This document shows positions 46,001-55,225 of a stretch of DNA of 64,000 nt, piece after piece. Numbering within the stretch: position 1 is the stretch's first letter; each line of letters opens with the position of its first letter. The stretch is from Agrobacterium tumefaciens str. B6 (lineage in GTDB: Bacteria > Pseudomonadota > Alphaproteobacteria > Rhizobiales > Rhizobiaceae). The DNA is taken from assembly GCF_001541315.1 (NCBI RefSeq), contig NZ_LMVK01000045.1:124001-188000 (forward strand). Reading direction: 5' to 3'. The translations under genes were made by a program, and so were the position numbers. Under the pieces are notes generated by a model that was given only the letters and a program-made list of their open reading frames with translations, was not told where the DNA came from and ran no database searches.

Positions 46001-49000
46001 CGAAGACCGGCTGTTCGTTTCGGAACACGTCTCCTTCGAGCTTCGCAAGATCGCGCGCCGCACATGGCGTTATTACGAGGCCTTCGTGACGCCGCAGGAA
46101 AACCACCTGCCGCCTGATAACTTCCAGGAAACGCCGGAGCCGATCGTCGCTTCGCGCACGTCGCCCACCAATATCGGCGTCTACCTGCTTTCCATCATTT
46201 CGGCGCGCCAGTTCGGCTGGATCAGCTTTGCCGATACTCTGGAGCGGATCGAGAACACGATCCAGACCGTCGAGAAGATGGAGAAACATCGCGGCCATCT
46301 CTACAACTGGTACCATACGGACACGTTGCAGACGCTTGGACCCCGCTATGTTTCGGCGGTGGACAGCGGCAATCTTGCCGGTCACCTGATTGCAGTTTCG
46401 TCGGCCTGCCGCCAGTGGGCGGAAGCGCCTTCCGCGCATCTTCAGGGCAATCTGGACGGTATCGGCGATCTGGCCGGCATCCTGCGCGAAACGCTGAAAG
46501 CGCTGCCTGACGACCGCAAGAACCTGCGTCCGCTGCATCGCCGTCTCGAAGAGCGTATCATCGGGTTCTCGAACGCTCTGGCGTCCGTCAAGCGCGAGCA
46601 TGAATTCGCATCGATCCGCGTCATCAATCTGGCGGTGCTTGCGCGCGACATCCAGAAACTCGCTACCAATGTCGATCACGAAGTGAAGTCTGCGCAGAGC
46701 GCGGAAGTGACCCGCTGGGCGCAATTGCTGGTGGATTGCTGTGAGGCGCATATTTCAGACAGCGCCATCGATCTCACCAATATGGAACCGTTGCGCCAGC
46801 GTCTCGCATCGCTGCGCGACCGCAGCCGCAACCTCGCTTTCTCGATGGACTTCACGTTCCTGTACCGCAAGGATCGCCGTCTTCTGTCGATTGGCTATCG
46901 CGTCGAAAGCAAGGAGCTGGACGAGGCCTGCTACGACCTTCTGGCGTCCGAATGCCGTCTGACCAGCCTGTTTGCCATCGCCAAGGGCGATCTGCCGACA
47001 GAGCACTGGTACCGTCTCGGCCGTCAGGTCGTGCCGATCGGTGCGCAGGGCGCGCTGGTCTCCTGGTCGGGTTCGATGTTCGAATATCTGATGCCCCCGC
47101 TCGTCATGCAGGAGCGTCAGGGCGGCATTCTCAACCAGACCAACAATCTGATCGTTAAGGAACAGATGAACCACGGCCGCCGCCTCGGCACGCCATGGGG
47201 CATTTCCGAAGCGGCGTTCAACGCCCGCGATCACAACATGAACTACCAGTACACCAACTTCGGCGTGCCGACGCTTGGTCTCAAGCGCGGCCTTGGCCAG
47301 AATGCGGTGATCGCGCCCTATGCGTCGATCCTCGCCAGCCAGTACGATCCTGATGGTGCGCTTGAGAACCTCGACAAGCTGCGCAAGCTTGGCGCGCTTG
47401 GCCAGTACGGCTTCCATGATGCGGTGGATTTCACACCGACACGTGTGCCTGATGGTAAGGTCTGCGCGGTGGTCTACAACTATTATGCCCACCACCACGG
47501 CATGTCGATTGCGGCCGTCGCCAACGTCGCTTTCGATGGCGTGCTGCGCGAACTCTTCCATTCCGATCCGGTGATTGAAGCGGCCGAACTGCTGTTGCAG
47601 GAAAAGGCACCGCGCGAAGTGCCCGTCATGAGCGCGAAATACGAGCCGGAAACCCCCGGCAAGGAACAGGCGGACCTGTTGCGTGCGGAAGTGCGCTCCA
47701 TCGTCGACCCGGCCGCGCGCGACCGCGAAGTGGTGTTCCTTTCGAACGGCCATTATTCGACGATGCTCACCTCGACGGGTGCCGGTTATTCGAAGTGGAA
47801 CGGTCAGGCGATTTCCCGCTGGAAGGCCGATCCGACCGAAGACCGCTGGGGCACCTTCATCTTCCTGCGCGACACCACCAACGGACAATGGTGGAGTGCG
47901 ACGGCAGAGCCGCGTGTTATCGAAGGCGAAAAGACCAAGACGATCTTCACCGACGACAAGGCCGAGTTCCACAAGACCACCGGCGATCTGCAGAGCGTGG
48001 TCGAATGCATTGTCGCCACCGAGCACGATGCCGAAGGCCGCCGCGTCACGCTGCTCAATGTCGGTTCCGAGGATCGCTATATCGAAGTGACCTCCTATAT
48101 GGAGCCCGTCATTGCGTCTGAAGATGACGACAACGCCCATCCGCTGTTCTCGCGCATGTTCGTGCAGACCGAGATCGGCCGCCGCGGTGATGTCATCCGC
48201 GCCTGGCGCAACCGTCGCAGCCCGAACGAGCCCGGTACCGTCATCGCGCATCTTGCCGCCGACAATGCCGGCCCGTCGCGCCCGACGGAATTCGAGACCG
48301 ATCGTGCCAAGTTCATCGGCCGCGGCCGCTCGCTGCGCGAAGCGGCGGCTTTCGATGCCGGTGCGACGCTTTCCAGCAACGACGGCTTCACGCTTGATCC
48401 GATCCTGTCATTGCGCCGCACCGTACGCGTGCCGGCGGGCAAGAAGGTGAGCGTGATTTTCTGGACGATTGCCGCGCCAAGCCGCGAGGAGGTCGACAAG
48501 GCGATCGACCGTTATCGTCATCCGGACGCGTTTGCCCATGAACTCGTGCACGCCTGGACACGCACGCAGGTGCAGATGCGCCATGTGGGCGTCACCTCGC
48601 AGCAGGCGGCCGCCTTCCAGCATCTCGGCCGTTATCTGACCTATCCGGACATGCATCTGCGTGCGGATTCGGAAACGCTGAAAACCGGCCTTGCCTCGCA
48701 GCGTGCTTTGTGGCCGCTCGCGATTTCAGGCGATTTCCCGATCTTCAGCCTGCGCATCAACGACGATATGGACATGGATATCGCCCGTGAGGCGCTGAGC
48801 GCCCATGAATATCTGCGTTCACGCGGCGTGATCTTCGATCTCGTTATCGTCAACGAACGGGCTGCATCCTATGCACAGGACATGCAGCATGCGCTGGATC
48901 ATATTTCCGAGGCGCAGCGCCGCATCAATCCCGCCGATGGCGGTCGTCCGCACGTCTTCTCCGTGCGCCGCGACCTGATGGACGAAGAGACGTGGAGCGC

Positions 49001-51548
49001 GCTTCTCGCCGCTTCCCGCGTCGTTCTCCACGTGCGCAACGGCAAGATTGTCGACCAGATCAACCGTGCGGTCTCGCTGTTTGCGGCCCATCGCGGCCCC
49101 GATGGCACAAGCGATGCTGCGCAGGCCCGTCTGCCGGTACCGTCCTTCCCGGTTGCGGAACAGGTCGAAGATGCGGGTGATCTCGATTTCTGGAACGGTT
49201 TTGGCGGCTTCGCCAGGAACGGCCAGGAATATGTTGTGCGCCTCAATGGCGGGCAGTCCACGCCGCATCCGTGGATCAACGTCATCTCGAACGAGAGTTT
49301 CGGCTTCCACATTTCGGCCGAAGGCGCCGGTTTCAGCTGGAGCCGCAATTCGCGCGACTATCAGCTGACGCCCTGGAGCAACGATCCGGTCGTCAACCGG
49401 CCGGGTGAGGCCTTCTATGTCGCCGATGTGGAGACAGGAAAGCTCTATACGCCCTGCGCCGCGCTGTCGCGCGATCCCGAAGCCATGTTCGAAACCCGCC
49501 ATGGTCTGGGTTACTCCGTGCTGACAGGCGTGGCAGATACACTTGAAGTCGAAGTGACGCAGACCGTCGATCGCGAAAAACCGGTCAAGTTCTCGCAGGT
49601 CATCGTTCGCAACAAGGGTTCGAAAAGCCGCCGCCTGAAGGTCTACGTCTATGTAGAATGGGTGCTGGGCAACAACGCCCAGAAATCCGCGCCGTTCATT
49701 CTGAGCAGGCACGATGCCGGCAGTAATGCGATCTTCGCGTCGAACCCCTACAGCATCGACTATAGCGCCCGCACGGCGTTCCTGACGCTTGACAGCGAGG
49801 CGAGCGGCTTCACCACCAGCCGCCGGGAATTCATCGGTCGCTTCGGTTCGGCACAGGCCCCGCAGGGTATCGTATCCGGTGCCGCACTCAGCGGCAGCAC
49901 CGAGGTCGACGGTGATCCCTGCGCTGCGCTGATGCAGGAAATCCATCTGAAGCCCGGCGAAGAACGGCATATGACCTTCATTCTCGGCGATGCCGACAAT
50001 GCGGAAGAAGCCGAAACGCTGGTGAAGGACGTTCGAAAAGCGGACTTCCAGACGGTGCTGGACGAGAGCAAGGCATTCTGGACCGGCTTTACCGGCCAAT
50101 TGCAGGTTTCCACGCCCGATGCCGGCTTTAACCACATGGTCAATAACTGGCTGCCCTATCAGGCGCTGGCGTGCCGTATTCTGGCGCGCACGGCCTTTTA
50201 CCAGTCGAGCGGCGCCTTCGGCTTCCGCGACCAGCTTCAGGATACGCTGGCCTTCCTGCTCTATCAGCCGGATCTCGCCCGCAAGCAGATCCTGCGCGCA
50301 GCCGGTCGCCAGTTCCCCGAAGGCGATGTGCAGCACTGGTGGTTGCCTCTGACGGGCGCCGGTGTTCGCACGACCATCTCGGATGACGTGGTCTGGCTCG
50401 CATATGCGATCAACCAATATGTCTCGGCCACGGGTGATGTCGCGATCCTCGATGAAAGCATCCCCTTCCTGAAGGGGGCGGCATTGATGCCCGGCCAGCA
50501 TGATGCTTTCTTCCAGCCGGAGATCAGCGACAGATCCGCCACGCTTTACGAACATGCGGCGCTGGCGCTTGATCTCGCCATTCATCGCACCGGCGAAAAT
50601 GGCCTGCCGCTGATCCTCGGCGGCGACTGGAACGACGGCATGAACCGCGTCGGCGTCGGCGGCAAGGGCACCAGCGTCTGGCTCGGCTGGTTCCTTTCCG
50701 GGGCGTTGCGCGATTTCATCGAGATTGCGGAAAAGCGTGGCGATACCGACCGCGTCGGCAAATGGGCGGCGCACCGGGAAAGGCTGCGCAATGCGCTGGA
50801 AACGGCCGGTTGGGATGGCAGCTATTACCGGCGCGGTTATTTCGATGACGGCACGCCGCTGGGTTCGGCCGAAAGCGAGGAATGCCGGATCGATTCTCTT
50901 GGCCAGAGCTGGAGCGTTCTCTCCGGCGAAGGCGAAGAGGGCAGGTCGCGGCAGGCCATGGATGCCGTCATGGAGCATCTGGTCGATGAGCAGACCGGCA
51001 TTATCAGGCTGTTTACGCCGCCCTTCTCGCGTGCGCCGCATGATCCGGGCTACATCAAGGGATATCCGCCGGGTGTGCGTGAAAACGGCGGGCAATATAC
51101 CCATGCCGCAACCTGGGTGGTTCTTGCCCTCGCCAAGCAGGGTAGGGCGCAGGAGGCATGGAACTGCTTCAAGCTGCTCAACCCGGTCAATCATGCGCTC
51201 GATGCGGCATCGTCAGAAACCTATCGGGTCGAACCCTATGTGGTGACCGCGGATGTTTACGGTGAAGGTGCTTATGCGGGCCGTGGCGGCTGGAGCTGGT
51301 ATACGGGTTCGGCCGGCTGGCTCTACCGTGCCGCTGTCGAGGGCATTCTCGGCATCACACGCACCGACGGCAAGCTGCATATTTCGCCGTCGCTGCCAGA
51401 GGACTGGAGCGGTTTCTCGGTCAAGATCACGCTCGACGGGAAGGCAAAGGACATCGTCGTCAGCCGTAAGGCTGGTGCGGCGGAAGTCTCCGTATCCGTC
51501 GATGGCAAGGCTTTGTCGGCAGGCGACAGGGTGATCCCCCTCGACTGA
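43053..51548 (+). CDS. chvB: Cyclic beta-1,2-glucan synthase ChvB (NdvB)
   Basis: 2,831 residues, near the ~2,830 of rhizobial NdvB. This inner-membrane enzyme self-primes, elongates from UDP-glucose, cyclises and trims cyclic beta-1,2-glucan. Hydrophobic spans lie at about 406-466, 808-852 and 935-979. Between them is the glycosyltransferase domain with LDADTRL near 622 and QHRWARGDW near 770 (QxxRW type). The large C-terminal part is GH94 phosphorylase-like: HHHGMS near 1480, FGFRDQLQDTLAF near 2390 and GGDWNDGMN near 2524 with the catalytic Asp. The Shine-Dalgarno at ATG 43053 is weak; GTG 42984 would add 23 unlikely residues. Needed for hypo-osmotic adaptation, attachment and virulence. 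Confidence 0.97.
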   Translation: MSFHITPTAAARDSETKQIDHNDSIRASYMTVEELHDAGAALSRDGADSLPGFMEFDFFERHRENEKEILRVYRTTAVDAENGATITPAAEWLLDNHYVIEEAIQEVRRDFPRKFYRQLPTMTVGGVTIPRVMALGWLYVAHTHSTVSRENMTALVDGYQTSKTLQIGELWALPLIIRFVLIENLRRISIRVERSRRMRQKANEVVDEIIRLNDAEASAALLKQVDTLVDDPTFATQFLYRLRNGSQTSGFAVAWLEERLHAAGTDAENVMMSEHNRLASGNVTMGNIVKSLREIDDTEWSVWFEEVSHIDKVLREETDYETLDFGSRNTYRNTIELLARRSPKTEVEVARAAVEMARADTPVEADETHPVNVGSVLVGQRRFELEKALGYRPLVSQRIVRAMRKFNWLAIAAPVFLITALAMLAVGWFLAQAGMPWYVVTAFLLMFALPASEGATGLFNTLVTFFVKPFRLVGYEFKNGIPQDARTLVAVPCMLTSRDSVDEMMRNIEVHYLANPHGEIYFSLVSDWRDAQYEQSDDDLEILDYAKRELAALNSRYAFDGKTRFYLLHRRRIYNSAEGCWMGWERKRGKLHELNMLLRGDKDTTFLGGANVVPEGVKYVMTLDADTRLMRDAVTKLVGKMHHPINRPVIDPVSGRVVEGYGLLQPRVTPSLTTGKDASVFQRVFSINRGIDPYVFTVSDVYQDLTSEGTFTGKGLYDVDAFEAALKGRIEENSILSHDLLEGSFARCALVTDVELVEDFPTRYEVEVSRQHRWARGDWQLLPFILDRARGVTAIGRWKMVDNLRRSLTPIAWFFASILGWYFMDPLGALIWQILLIFSLFVAPTLSLLSGLVPRSTDIVPQAHFHTIWSEIRATNAQVALRIVFIADAACMMTDAIARSLYRLLVSHKLMLEWRTAASMQSSAQGSIIDYYRQMWHAPVVAMLGLLFAALPGDNAFLIGIPFTLLWVLSPAVAWYVSQSAETEDRLFVSEHVSFELRKIARRTWRYYEAFVTPQENHLPPDNFQETPEPIVASRTSPTNIGVYLLSIISARQFGWISFADTLERIENTIQTVEKMEKHRGHLYNWYHTDTLQTLGPRYVSAVDSGNLAGHLIAVSSACRQWAEAPSAHLQGNLDGIGDLAGILRETLKALPDDRKNLRPLHRRLEERIIGFSNALASVKREHEFASIRVINLAVLARDIQKLATNVDHEVKSAQSAEVTRWAQLLVDCCEAHISDSAIDLTNMEPLRQRLASLRDRSRNLAFSMDFTFLYRKDRRLLSIGYRVESKELDEACYDLLASECRLTSLFAIAKGDLPTEHWYRLGRQVVPIGAQGALVSWSGSMFEYLMPPLVMQERQGGILNQTNNLIVKEQMNHGRRLGTPWGISEAAFNARDHNMNYQYTNFGVPTLGLKRGLGQNAVIAPYASILASQYDPDGALENLDKLRKLGALGQYGFHDAVDFTPTRVPDGKVCAVVYNYYAHHHGMSIAAVANVAFDGVLRELFHSDPVIEAAELLLQEKAPREVPVMSAKYEPETPGKEQADLLRAEVRSIVDPAARDREVVFLSNGHYSTMLTSTGAGYSKWNGQAISRWKADPTEDRWGTFIFLRDTTNGQWWSATAEPRVIEGEKTKTIFTDDKAEFHKTTGDLQSVVECIVATEHDAEGRRVTLLNVGSEDRYIEVTSYMEPVIASEDDDNAHPLFSRMFVQTEIGRRGDVIRAWRNRRSPNEPGTVIAHLAADNAGPSRPTEFETDRAKFIGRGRSLREAAAFDAGATLSSNDGFTLDPILSLRRTVRVPAGKKVSVIFWTIAAPSREEVDKAIDRYRHPDAFAHELVHAWTRTQVQMRHVGVTSQQAAAFQHLGRYLTYPDMHLRADSETLKTGLASQRALWPLAISGDFPIFSLRINDDMDMDIAREALSAHEYLRSRGVIFDLVIVNERAASYAQDMQHALDHISEAQRRINPADGGRPHVFSVRRDLMDEETWSALLAASRVVLHVRNGKIVDQINRAVSLFAAHRGPDGTSDAAQARLPVPSFPVAEQVEDAGDLDFWNGFGGFARNGQEYVVRLNGGQSTPHPWINVISNESFGFHISAEGAGFSWSRNSRDYQLTPWSNDPVVNRPGEAFYVADVETGKLYTPCAALSRDPEAMFETRHGLGYSVLTGVADTLEVEVTQTVDREKPVKFSQVIVRNKGSKSRRLKVYVYVEWVLGNNAQKSAPFILSRHDAGSNAIFASNPYSIDYSARTAFLTLDSEASGFTTSRREFIGRFGSAQAPQGIVSGAALSGSTEVDGDPCAALMQEIHLKPGEERHMTFILGDADNAEEAETLVKDVRKADFQTVLDESKAFWTGFTGQLQVSTPDAGFNHMVNNWLPYQALACRILARTAFYQSSGAFGFRDQLQDTLAFLLYQPDLARKQILRAAGRQFPEGDVQHWWLPLTGAGVRTTISDDVVWLAYAINQYVSATGDVAILDESIPFLKGAALMPGQHDAFFQPEISDRSATLYEHAALALDLAIHRTGENGLPLILGGDWNDGMNRVGVGGKGTSVWLGWFLSGALRDFIEIAEKRGDTDRVGKWAAHRERLRNALETAGWDGSYYRRGYFDDGTPLGSAESEECRIDSLGQSWSVLSGEGEEGRSRQAMDAVMEHLVDEQTGIIRLFTPPFSRAPHDPGYIKGYPPGVRENGGQYTHAATWVVLALAKQGRAQEAWNCFKLLNPVNHALDAASSETYRVEPYVVTADVYGEGAYAGRGGWSWYTGSAGWLYRAAVEGILGITRTDGKLHISPSLPEDWSGFSVKITLDGKAKDIVVSRKAGAAEVSVSVDGKALSAGDRVIPLD

Positions 51549-51934
51549 GACGATCAGGTCTCTGTTCGCTTTTAAATTCAGGCTCCTGTGGTGACGCAGG
51601 GGCCTGAATTTTTTTGTGGGCTAGCTTGGTTTGCGACTTTGCATATCGGCCGGATCATGGCCTGGAAGCCCGGTTTCCTTCGCAGACATCGGCCGAAAGG
51701 TCCTGCGGCACCAAGATAGGTCGTGCAGGCGAAGGCCTTCACGGCGCAGTGCCTGGTTGTCCGGTCCGACCCGTCGTCAATCTTTTCAGGCAGCAGTTGT
51801 GAGTGATCAATTACTAAAAACAGGCAACGGTAGGAATCCGTCGTGTATGGTCGGTTTCAGGAATAGCACGCAGGAATCTTGATTGGTCTCCGCGTGTTGC
51901 GCGATATTCCCAGTCGATCGGAAAGGGAGTTACC
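51549..51934. other. Intergenic region between chvB and the small membrane protein gene
   Basis: 386 bp. The first 70 bp hold the chvB terminator. The remainder has only short ORFs without family features or ribosome sites, and I see no clear repeat or RNA structure. Confidence 0.5.
51574..51616 (+). terminator. Terminator of chvB
   Basis: AAATTCAGGCTCCTG and CAGGGGCCTGAATTT form a 15-bp stem with one G-U pair and an 8-base loop, then a T-run. Confidence 0.85.
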
Positions 51935-52180
51935 TTGCAATTCAACACCTCTTTCACAGAACCTGCACTGTTGGTGTTGCTCGCCACTCTTTCCCTGGCG
52001 TTGTCGTGTTGGTTGGCGCGCTACCCGCGGAAGACGAGCGTCGGAGTAACGCTTGGCGTGGTGCTCGGAGTTTTCCTGACTAATCTCGCAGTAGGTATCG
52101 TTGCCTTTCTGGGAAATGTCCTCCCATTCGGGCAGATCGATTTTTGGCTGGCCAGTTCCTTGACCGGAATTCTCCGATAG
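51935..52180 (+). CDS. Small two-span membrane protein, function unknown
   Basis: 81 residues with two hydrophobic segments (about 11-28 and 36-64), joined by a short basic turn (ARYPRKTS). The TTG start at 51935 has AAAGGGAG five bases upstream, which supports translation. It lies between chvB and chvA, converging with chvA. No family recognised. A role alongside glucan synthesis or export is only suggested by position. Confidence 0.5.
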   Translation: MQFNTSFTEPALLVLLATLSLALSCWLARYPRKTSVGVTLGVVLGVFLTNLAVGIVAFLGNVLPFGQIDFWLASSLTGILR

Positions 52181-52220
52181 GAGACCTGTGATCTGGCACT
52201 GCCGTCGGGAAGCGGGCAAA

Positions 52221-52252
52221 GAAAAAGGGCGGACAAGCATGCTGTCCGCCCT
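52221..52252 (-). terminator. Terminator of chvA
   Basis: GGGCGGACA/TGTCCGCCC 9-bp stem with loop AGCATGC, followed leftward by TTTTTC, 25 bp after the chvA stop. Confidence 0.88.
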
Positions 52253-52276
52253 GTTCTCATTCTGTCAGCCAAACAC

Positions 52277-54043
52277 TCAGGAAGCTATGGCCTTTGGCCG
52301 GGGCTGCTGGCCTTCATCTTCCGTCAGCAGGCCGCTGGTGCGCAGCAGCGAGGTGAAGCGTCCGCCGCGCTGGCTCAGCTCATCGAAAGTGCCCTTTTCG
52401 ATGATCCTGCCCTGATCGAGGAAGAGAACGAGATCGGCATCGCGGACCGTGGAAAGGCGGTGGGCGATGATGAAGGTCGTACGGTTCTTTCTCAGCGCGT
52501 CGACAGCGGCCTTCACGCGGGCTTCCGTTTCCACGTCCAGCGCACTGGTCGCTTCGTCCAGAACCAGAATGGGAGCGTTCTTCAGGATGGCGCGCGCAAT
52601 GGCGATGCGCTGGCGCTCGCCGCCGGACAGGCGGTTGCCGCGTTCACCGACCTGGGTCAGATAGCCATTGATGCGGCTGTCGATGAAATCCGTTGCCGCC
52701 GCTGCCGCCGCTGCTTCCATCACTTCCGCATCGGTTGCCGATTCACGGCCGAGGCGGATGTTTTCGCGGATAGAGCGGTTCAGCAGCCCGGCGTCCTGAA
52801 ATACTGTGGCGATGGAATTGCGGAGCGAATTTTTCGTCACCGTCGAAATATCGGTGCCATCGATCAGGATCTGGCCGGAATCGGGATCGTAGACGCGCTG
52901 CAGCAGATTGATGAGCGTGGTCTTGCCGGCGCCCGTCGGTCCGACGATCGCAATGGTCTCACCGGCCTTGGCCGTGAACGAAACGTCGTGAACGCCCTGC
53001 TTGGTATTGGCGAAACCGAAATTGATGTGACGGAATTCCACGGTGCCGGAGACATTCGACAATTCGCGGGCATCGCCCGGCTCTTCCCGTTCCTTGACGG
53101 AATCTTCCAGAACAAAGAAATCCTCGAGCTTGGCGCGGGCTTCGAAAATCTGCGTCACGAATTGCCGCATCTGATCCAGACGGCCAATCAGGAGATTGGC
53201 GAAACCGATGAAGGCGATGACGTCACCGACGCGCAATTCGCCGTTCTTGACCAGAACGGTACCGATGACGAGGATGATCATCATCGAAACGGTGGAGGCC
53301 GTGCGGTTCAGAGCACTCGCAAAGGCCCACCAGTCCAGCACCGGATATTGTGCGCTCAAGAGCTTTTCAGTGAAGGATTTCAGCGCCTTCGTTTCAGCCT
53401 CGATGCGGTTGTAGCTGTGCAGCACCGACACGTTGCTGATGGAATCGCTGACATGGGCAAAAACGCTGTGATAGTGCTCTTCAACCGAAGCCTGGCCGTC
53501 CTTGGTGCGGCCCATGACCCACTTGCCGATGAACCAGTAGACGATGCCGAGGCCAATCAGAACGAAGCTGAGGCGCATGTCCATGGACATGGCGGTCGGC
53601 ACAAGCAGCACCAGCGCGACGAAAGTGGCCAGATGCGTGCGCATGAATTCGAGCCAGAGGCCAAACAGCGTTTCGCTGGCGCGCAGCAGCGTGTGGAGGG
53701 CGTTCGACGTGCCGCGCTGATGGTGCCAGGAGAGCGGCATCGAGATGATGCGCCCAAAGGCTTCCGTCAGCAGCGAAGCGCGCCGGCCATGGGCCAGCCG
53801 GTCGGCCTCGCGGGCGACCGCGACATAAGCGACGGTGTTGAAGACGCCAAAACCCGCCCACAGAATGAGAATGGGCGTGACATTGGAGCCAGAAGAGATG
53901 GCGTCAATGATCCGGCCGAACAGTACGGGTTCGGCGATGGTGATCGCTGCAAGAATGACGTTGGCAATGACGACCACCGTCACACGCCATTTATGAACGG
54001 TCAGATAGCGCAGAGCGCGTGTATAAACCTGAAACAAGGTCAA
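52277..54043 (-). CDS. chvA: Cyclic beta-1,2-glucan ABC exporter ChvA (NdvA)
   Basis: 588 residues if started at TTG 54043, which matches NdvA homologues beginning with SLFQVY-type sequence; ATG 54073 would add 10 residues. Half-transporter: six membrane spans (1-320) with READRLAHGRRASLLTEAFGR, then the nucleotide-binding domain with Walker A GPTGAGKTT, signature LSGGERQR, Walker B ILVLDEATSALD and switch His in IAHRLST. The homodimer moves cyclic glucan made by ChvB to the periplasm. It points toward chvB, convergent, with a small membrane gene between. Each gene has its own terminator. Confidence 0.96.
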   Translation of the reverse strand: MTLFQVYTRALRYLTVHKWRVTVVVIANVILAAITIAEPVLFGRIIDAISSGSNVTPILILWAGFGVFNTVAYVAVAREADRLAHGRRASLLTEAFGRIISMPLSWHHQRGTSNALHTLLRASETLFGLWLEFMRTHLATFVALVLLVPTAMSMDMRLSFVLIGLGIVYWFIGKWVMGRTKDGQASVEEHYHSVFAHVSDSISNVSVLHSYNRIEAETKALKSFTEKLLSAQYPVLDWWAFASALNRTASTVSMMIILVIGTVLVKNGELRVGDVIAFIGFANLLIGRLDQMRQFVTQIFEARAKLEDFFVLEDSVKEREEPGDARELSNVSGTVEFRHINFGFANTKQGVHDVSFTAKAGETIAIVGPTGAGKTTLINLLQRVYDPDSGQILIDGTDISTVTKNSLRNSIATVFQDAGLLNRSIRENIRLGRESATDAEVMEAAAAAAATDFIDSRINGYLTQVGERGNRLSGGERQRIAIARAILKNAPILVLDEATSALDVETEARVKAAVDALRKNRTTFIIAHRLSTVRDADLVLFLDQGRIIEKGTFDELSQRGGRFTSLLRTSGLLTEDEGQQPRPKAIAS

Positions 54044-54312
54044 ATTTTCAATCCAGTCCGTGCGTCTTTTCAAGCGGTTTATTGTTCGGCCTCAACGCCA
54101 TGCTACTTTAGCAAGGTTGCATGAGACGGCGAATTTTGTGTAATTATCGCTCTTTCTGTCTGAATGGCGGCTTAACAGATTGACCGCGCGTGCGAACCGA
54201 AAAAACCGAACCCGATGTTTCCCGGGGCCTGCCGTCACAAGATTTAGCATCTTCGTTTCAGGGATTGATAACGACGATATGTTCAATCTCAACCGACCGG
54301 CGCCCGAGTAAC

Positions 54313-55119
54313 ATGACGTCATCGCGGGACCATGTCCTCCGTGTCATTCCCTTCAAGCCAAGCTCCGGACCCCGTGTCTTTATGCATGATATTCTTCACT
54401 TCATCTCAGCGTGTTACCAGGCGGGAAGCGCCGACCGCGTTCGCTCCGAATTTGCAACGCTCATTCGCGAATACGGTTTCGAATATTTTCTCGTCAGCAG
54501 GCGGATGACCGGGGAGATCGCCTCCAGTGGACACATTCTCGCGCAACATCTGCCCGAAGGCTGGCTGGAGGTCTACAGGGCCAAGAAATACAATCTCGTC
54601 GATCCCGTCCGCAAGGTGATCGGCATGGTGCACAAGCCGTTTCAATGGAAGGAAGCGCTTGAGGGCCTGCCGCGTGCGATGCATCGCAAAAGGGCGAGCG
54701 TCTTTTTCCACGATGCCGGACGTTACGGTCTGCAGGGCGGCTATGCCTTTCCCGTGCACGGTCGTGCGGGATTCATCGGTGCGGTCTTCATTGGCGGTCA
54801 GGATCGGCAATTGCCCTCCTTGCAGGTGGAGCTGCTTGATGCTGCCACGCGTGCCGTGTTCTGGCGCCTGCTCGATCTTTCCGGGCAGGCTCATGGCTTC
54901 AGCAATGCCCCCGACGTTTCCGCTCTCGAGCTTACGAGGCGCGAAATGGAGGTGCTGACGCTGATGGCAGACGGCATGACCTCGACGGAAATCGGACGTC
55001 AGCTATCGATCTCCAACCACACGGTCGACTGGTATATCAACGGAATCCAGCGCCGTTTCAGCGCCAAGAACCGACAGCACACCGTAGCGCTTGCTTTTCG
55101 TCATGGATTGCTGAGCTAG
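54313..55119 (+). CDS. LuxR-family quorum-sensing regulator (solo, AHL-binding type)
   Basis: 268 residues from ATG 54313 (a later ATG at 54382 is possible). The autoinducer domain keeps Trp84, Tyr88, Asp97, Pro98 and Trp112, in exactly the spacing of TraR Trp57, Tyr61, Asp70, Pro71 and Trp85. This argues for true acyl-homoserine-lactone binding. The C-terminal LuxR HTH reads ELTRREMEVLTLMADGMTSTEIGRQLSISNHTVDWYI. No luxI-type synthase occurs in the window, so it is a solo. It lies between chvA (divergent) and pyruvate carboxylase (downstream, same strand). Confidence 0.9.
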   Translation: MTSSRDHVLRVIPFKPSSGPRVFMHDILHFISACYQAGSADRVRSEFATLIREYGFEYFLVSRRMTGEIASSGHILAQHLPEGWLEVYRAKKYNLVDPVRKVIGMVHKPFQWKEALEGLPRAMHRKRASVFFHDAGRYGLQGGYAFPVHGRAGFIGAVFIGGQDRQLPSLQVELLDAATRAVFWRLLDLSGQAHGFSNAPDVSALELTRREMEVLTLMADGMTSTEIGRQLSISNHTVDWYINGIQRRFSAKNRQHTVALAFRHGLLS

Positions 55120-55225
55120 CGCAAACAGGACAGTTCTCGCCGGAATTGCCCTTTCCAAGACCGGGTTTTGCTGCTTAATTCCGCAGTGCAGCAGAAGTTT
55201 TGTTTTGGCGTGTGGGGAGACCGTC

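Noticed and set aside
44301-46751. 816-codon antisense ORF within chvB (and another of 791 codons at 48819-51194)
   Set aside because: They lie opposite the well-conserved chvB frame. Their residue composition is Arg/His/Gly-rich without domains, as expected from high-GC codon bias on the complementary strand.
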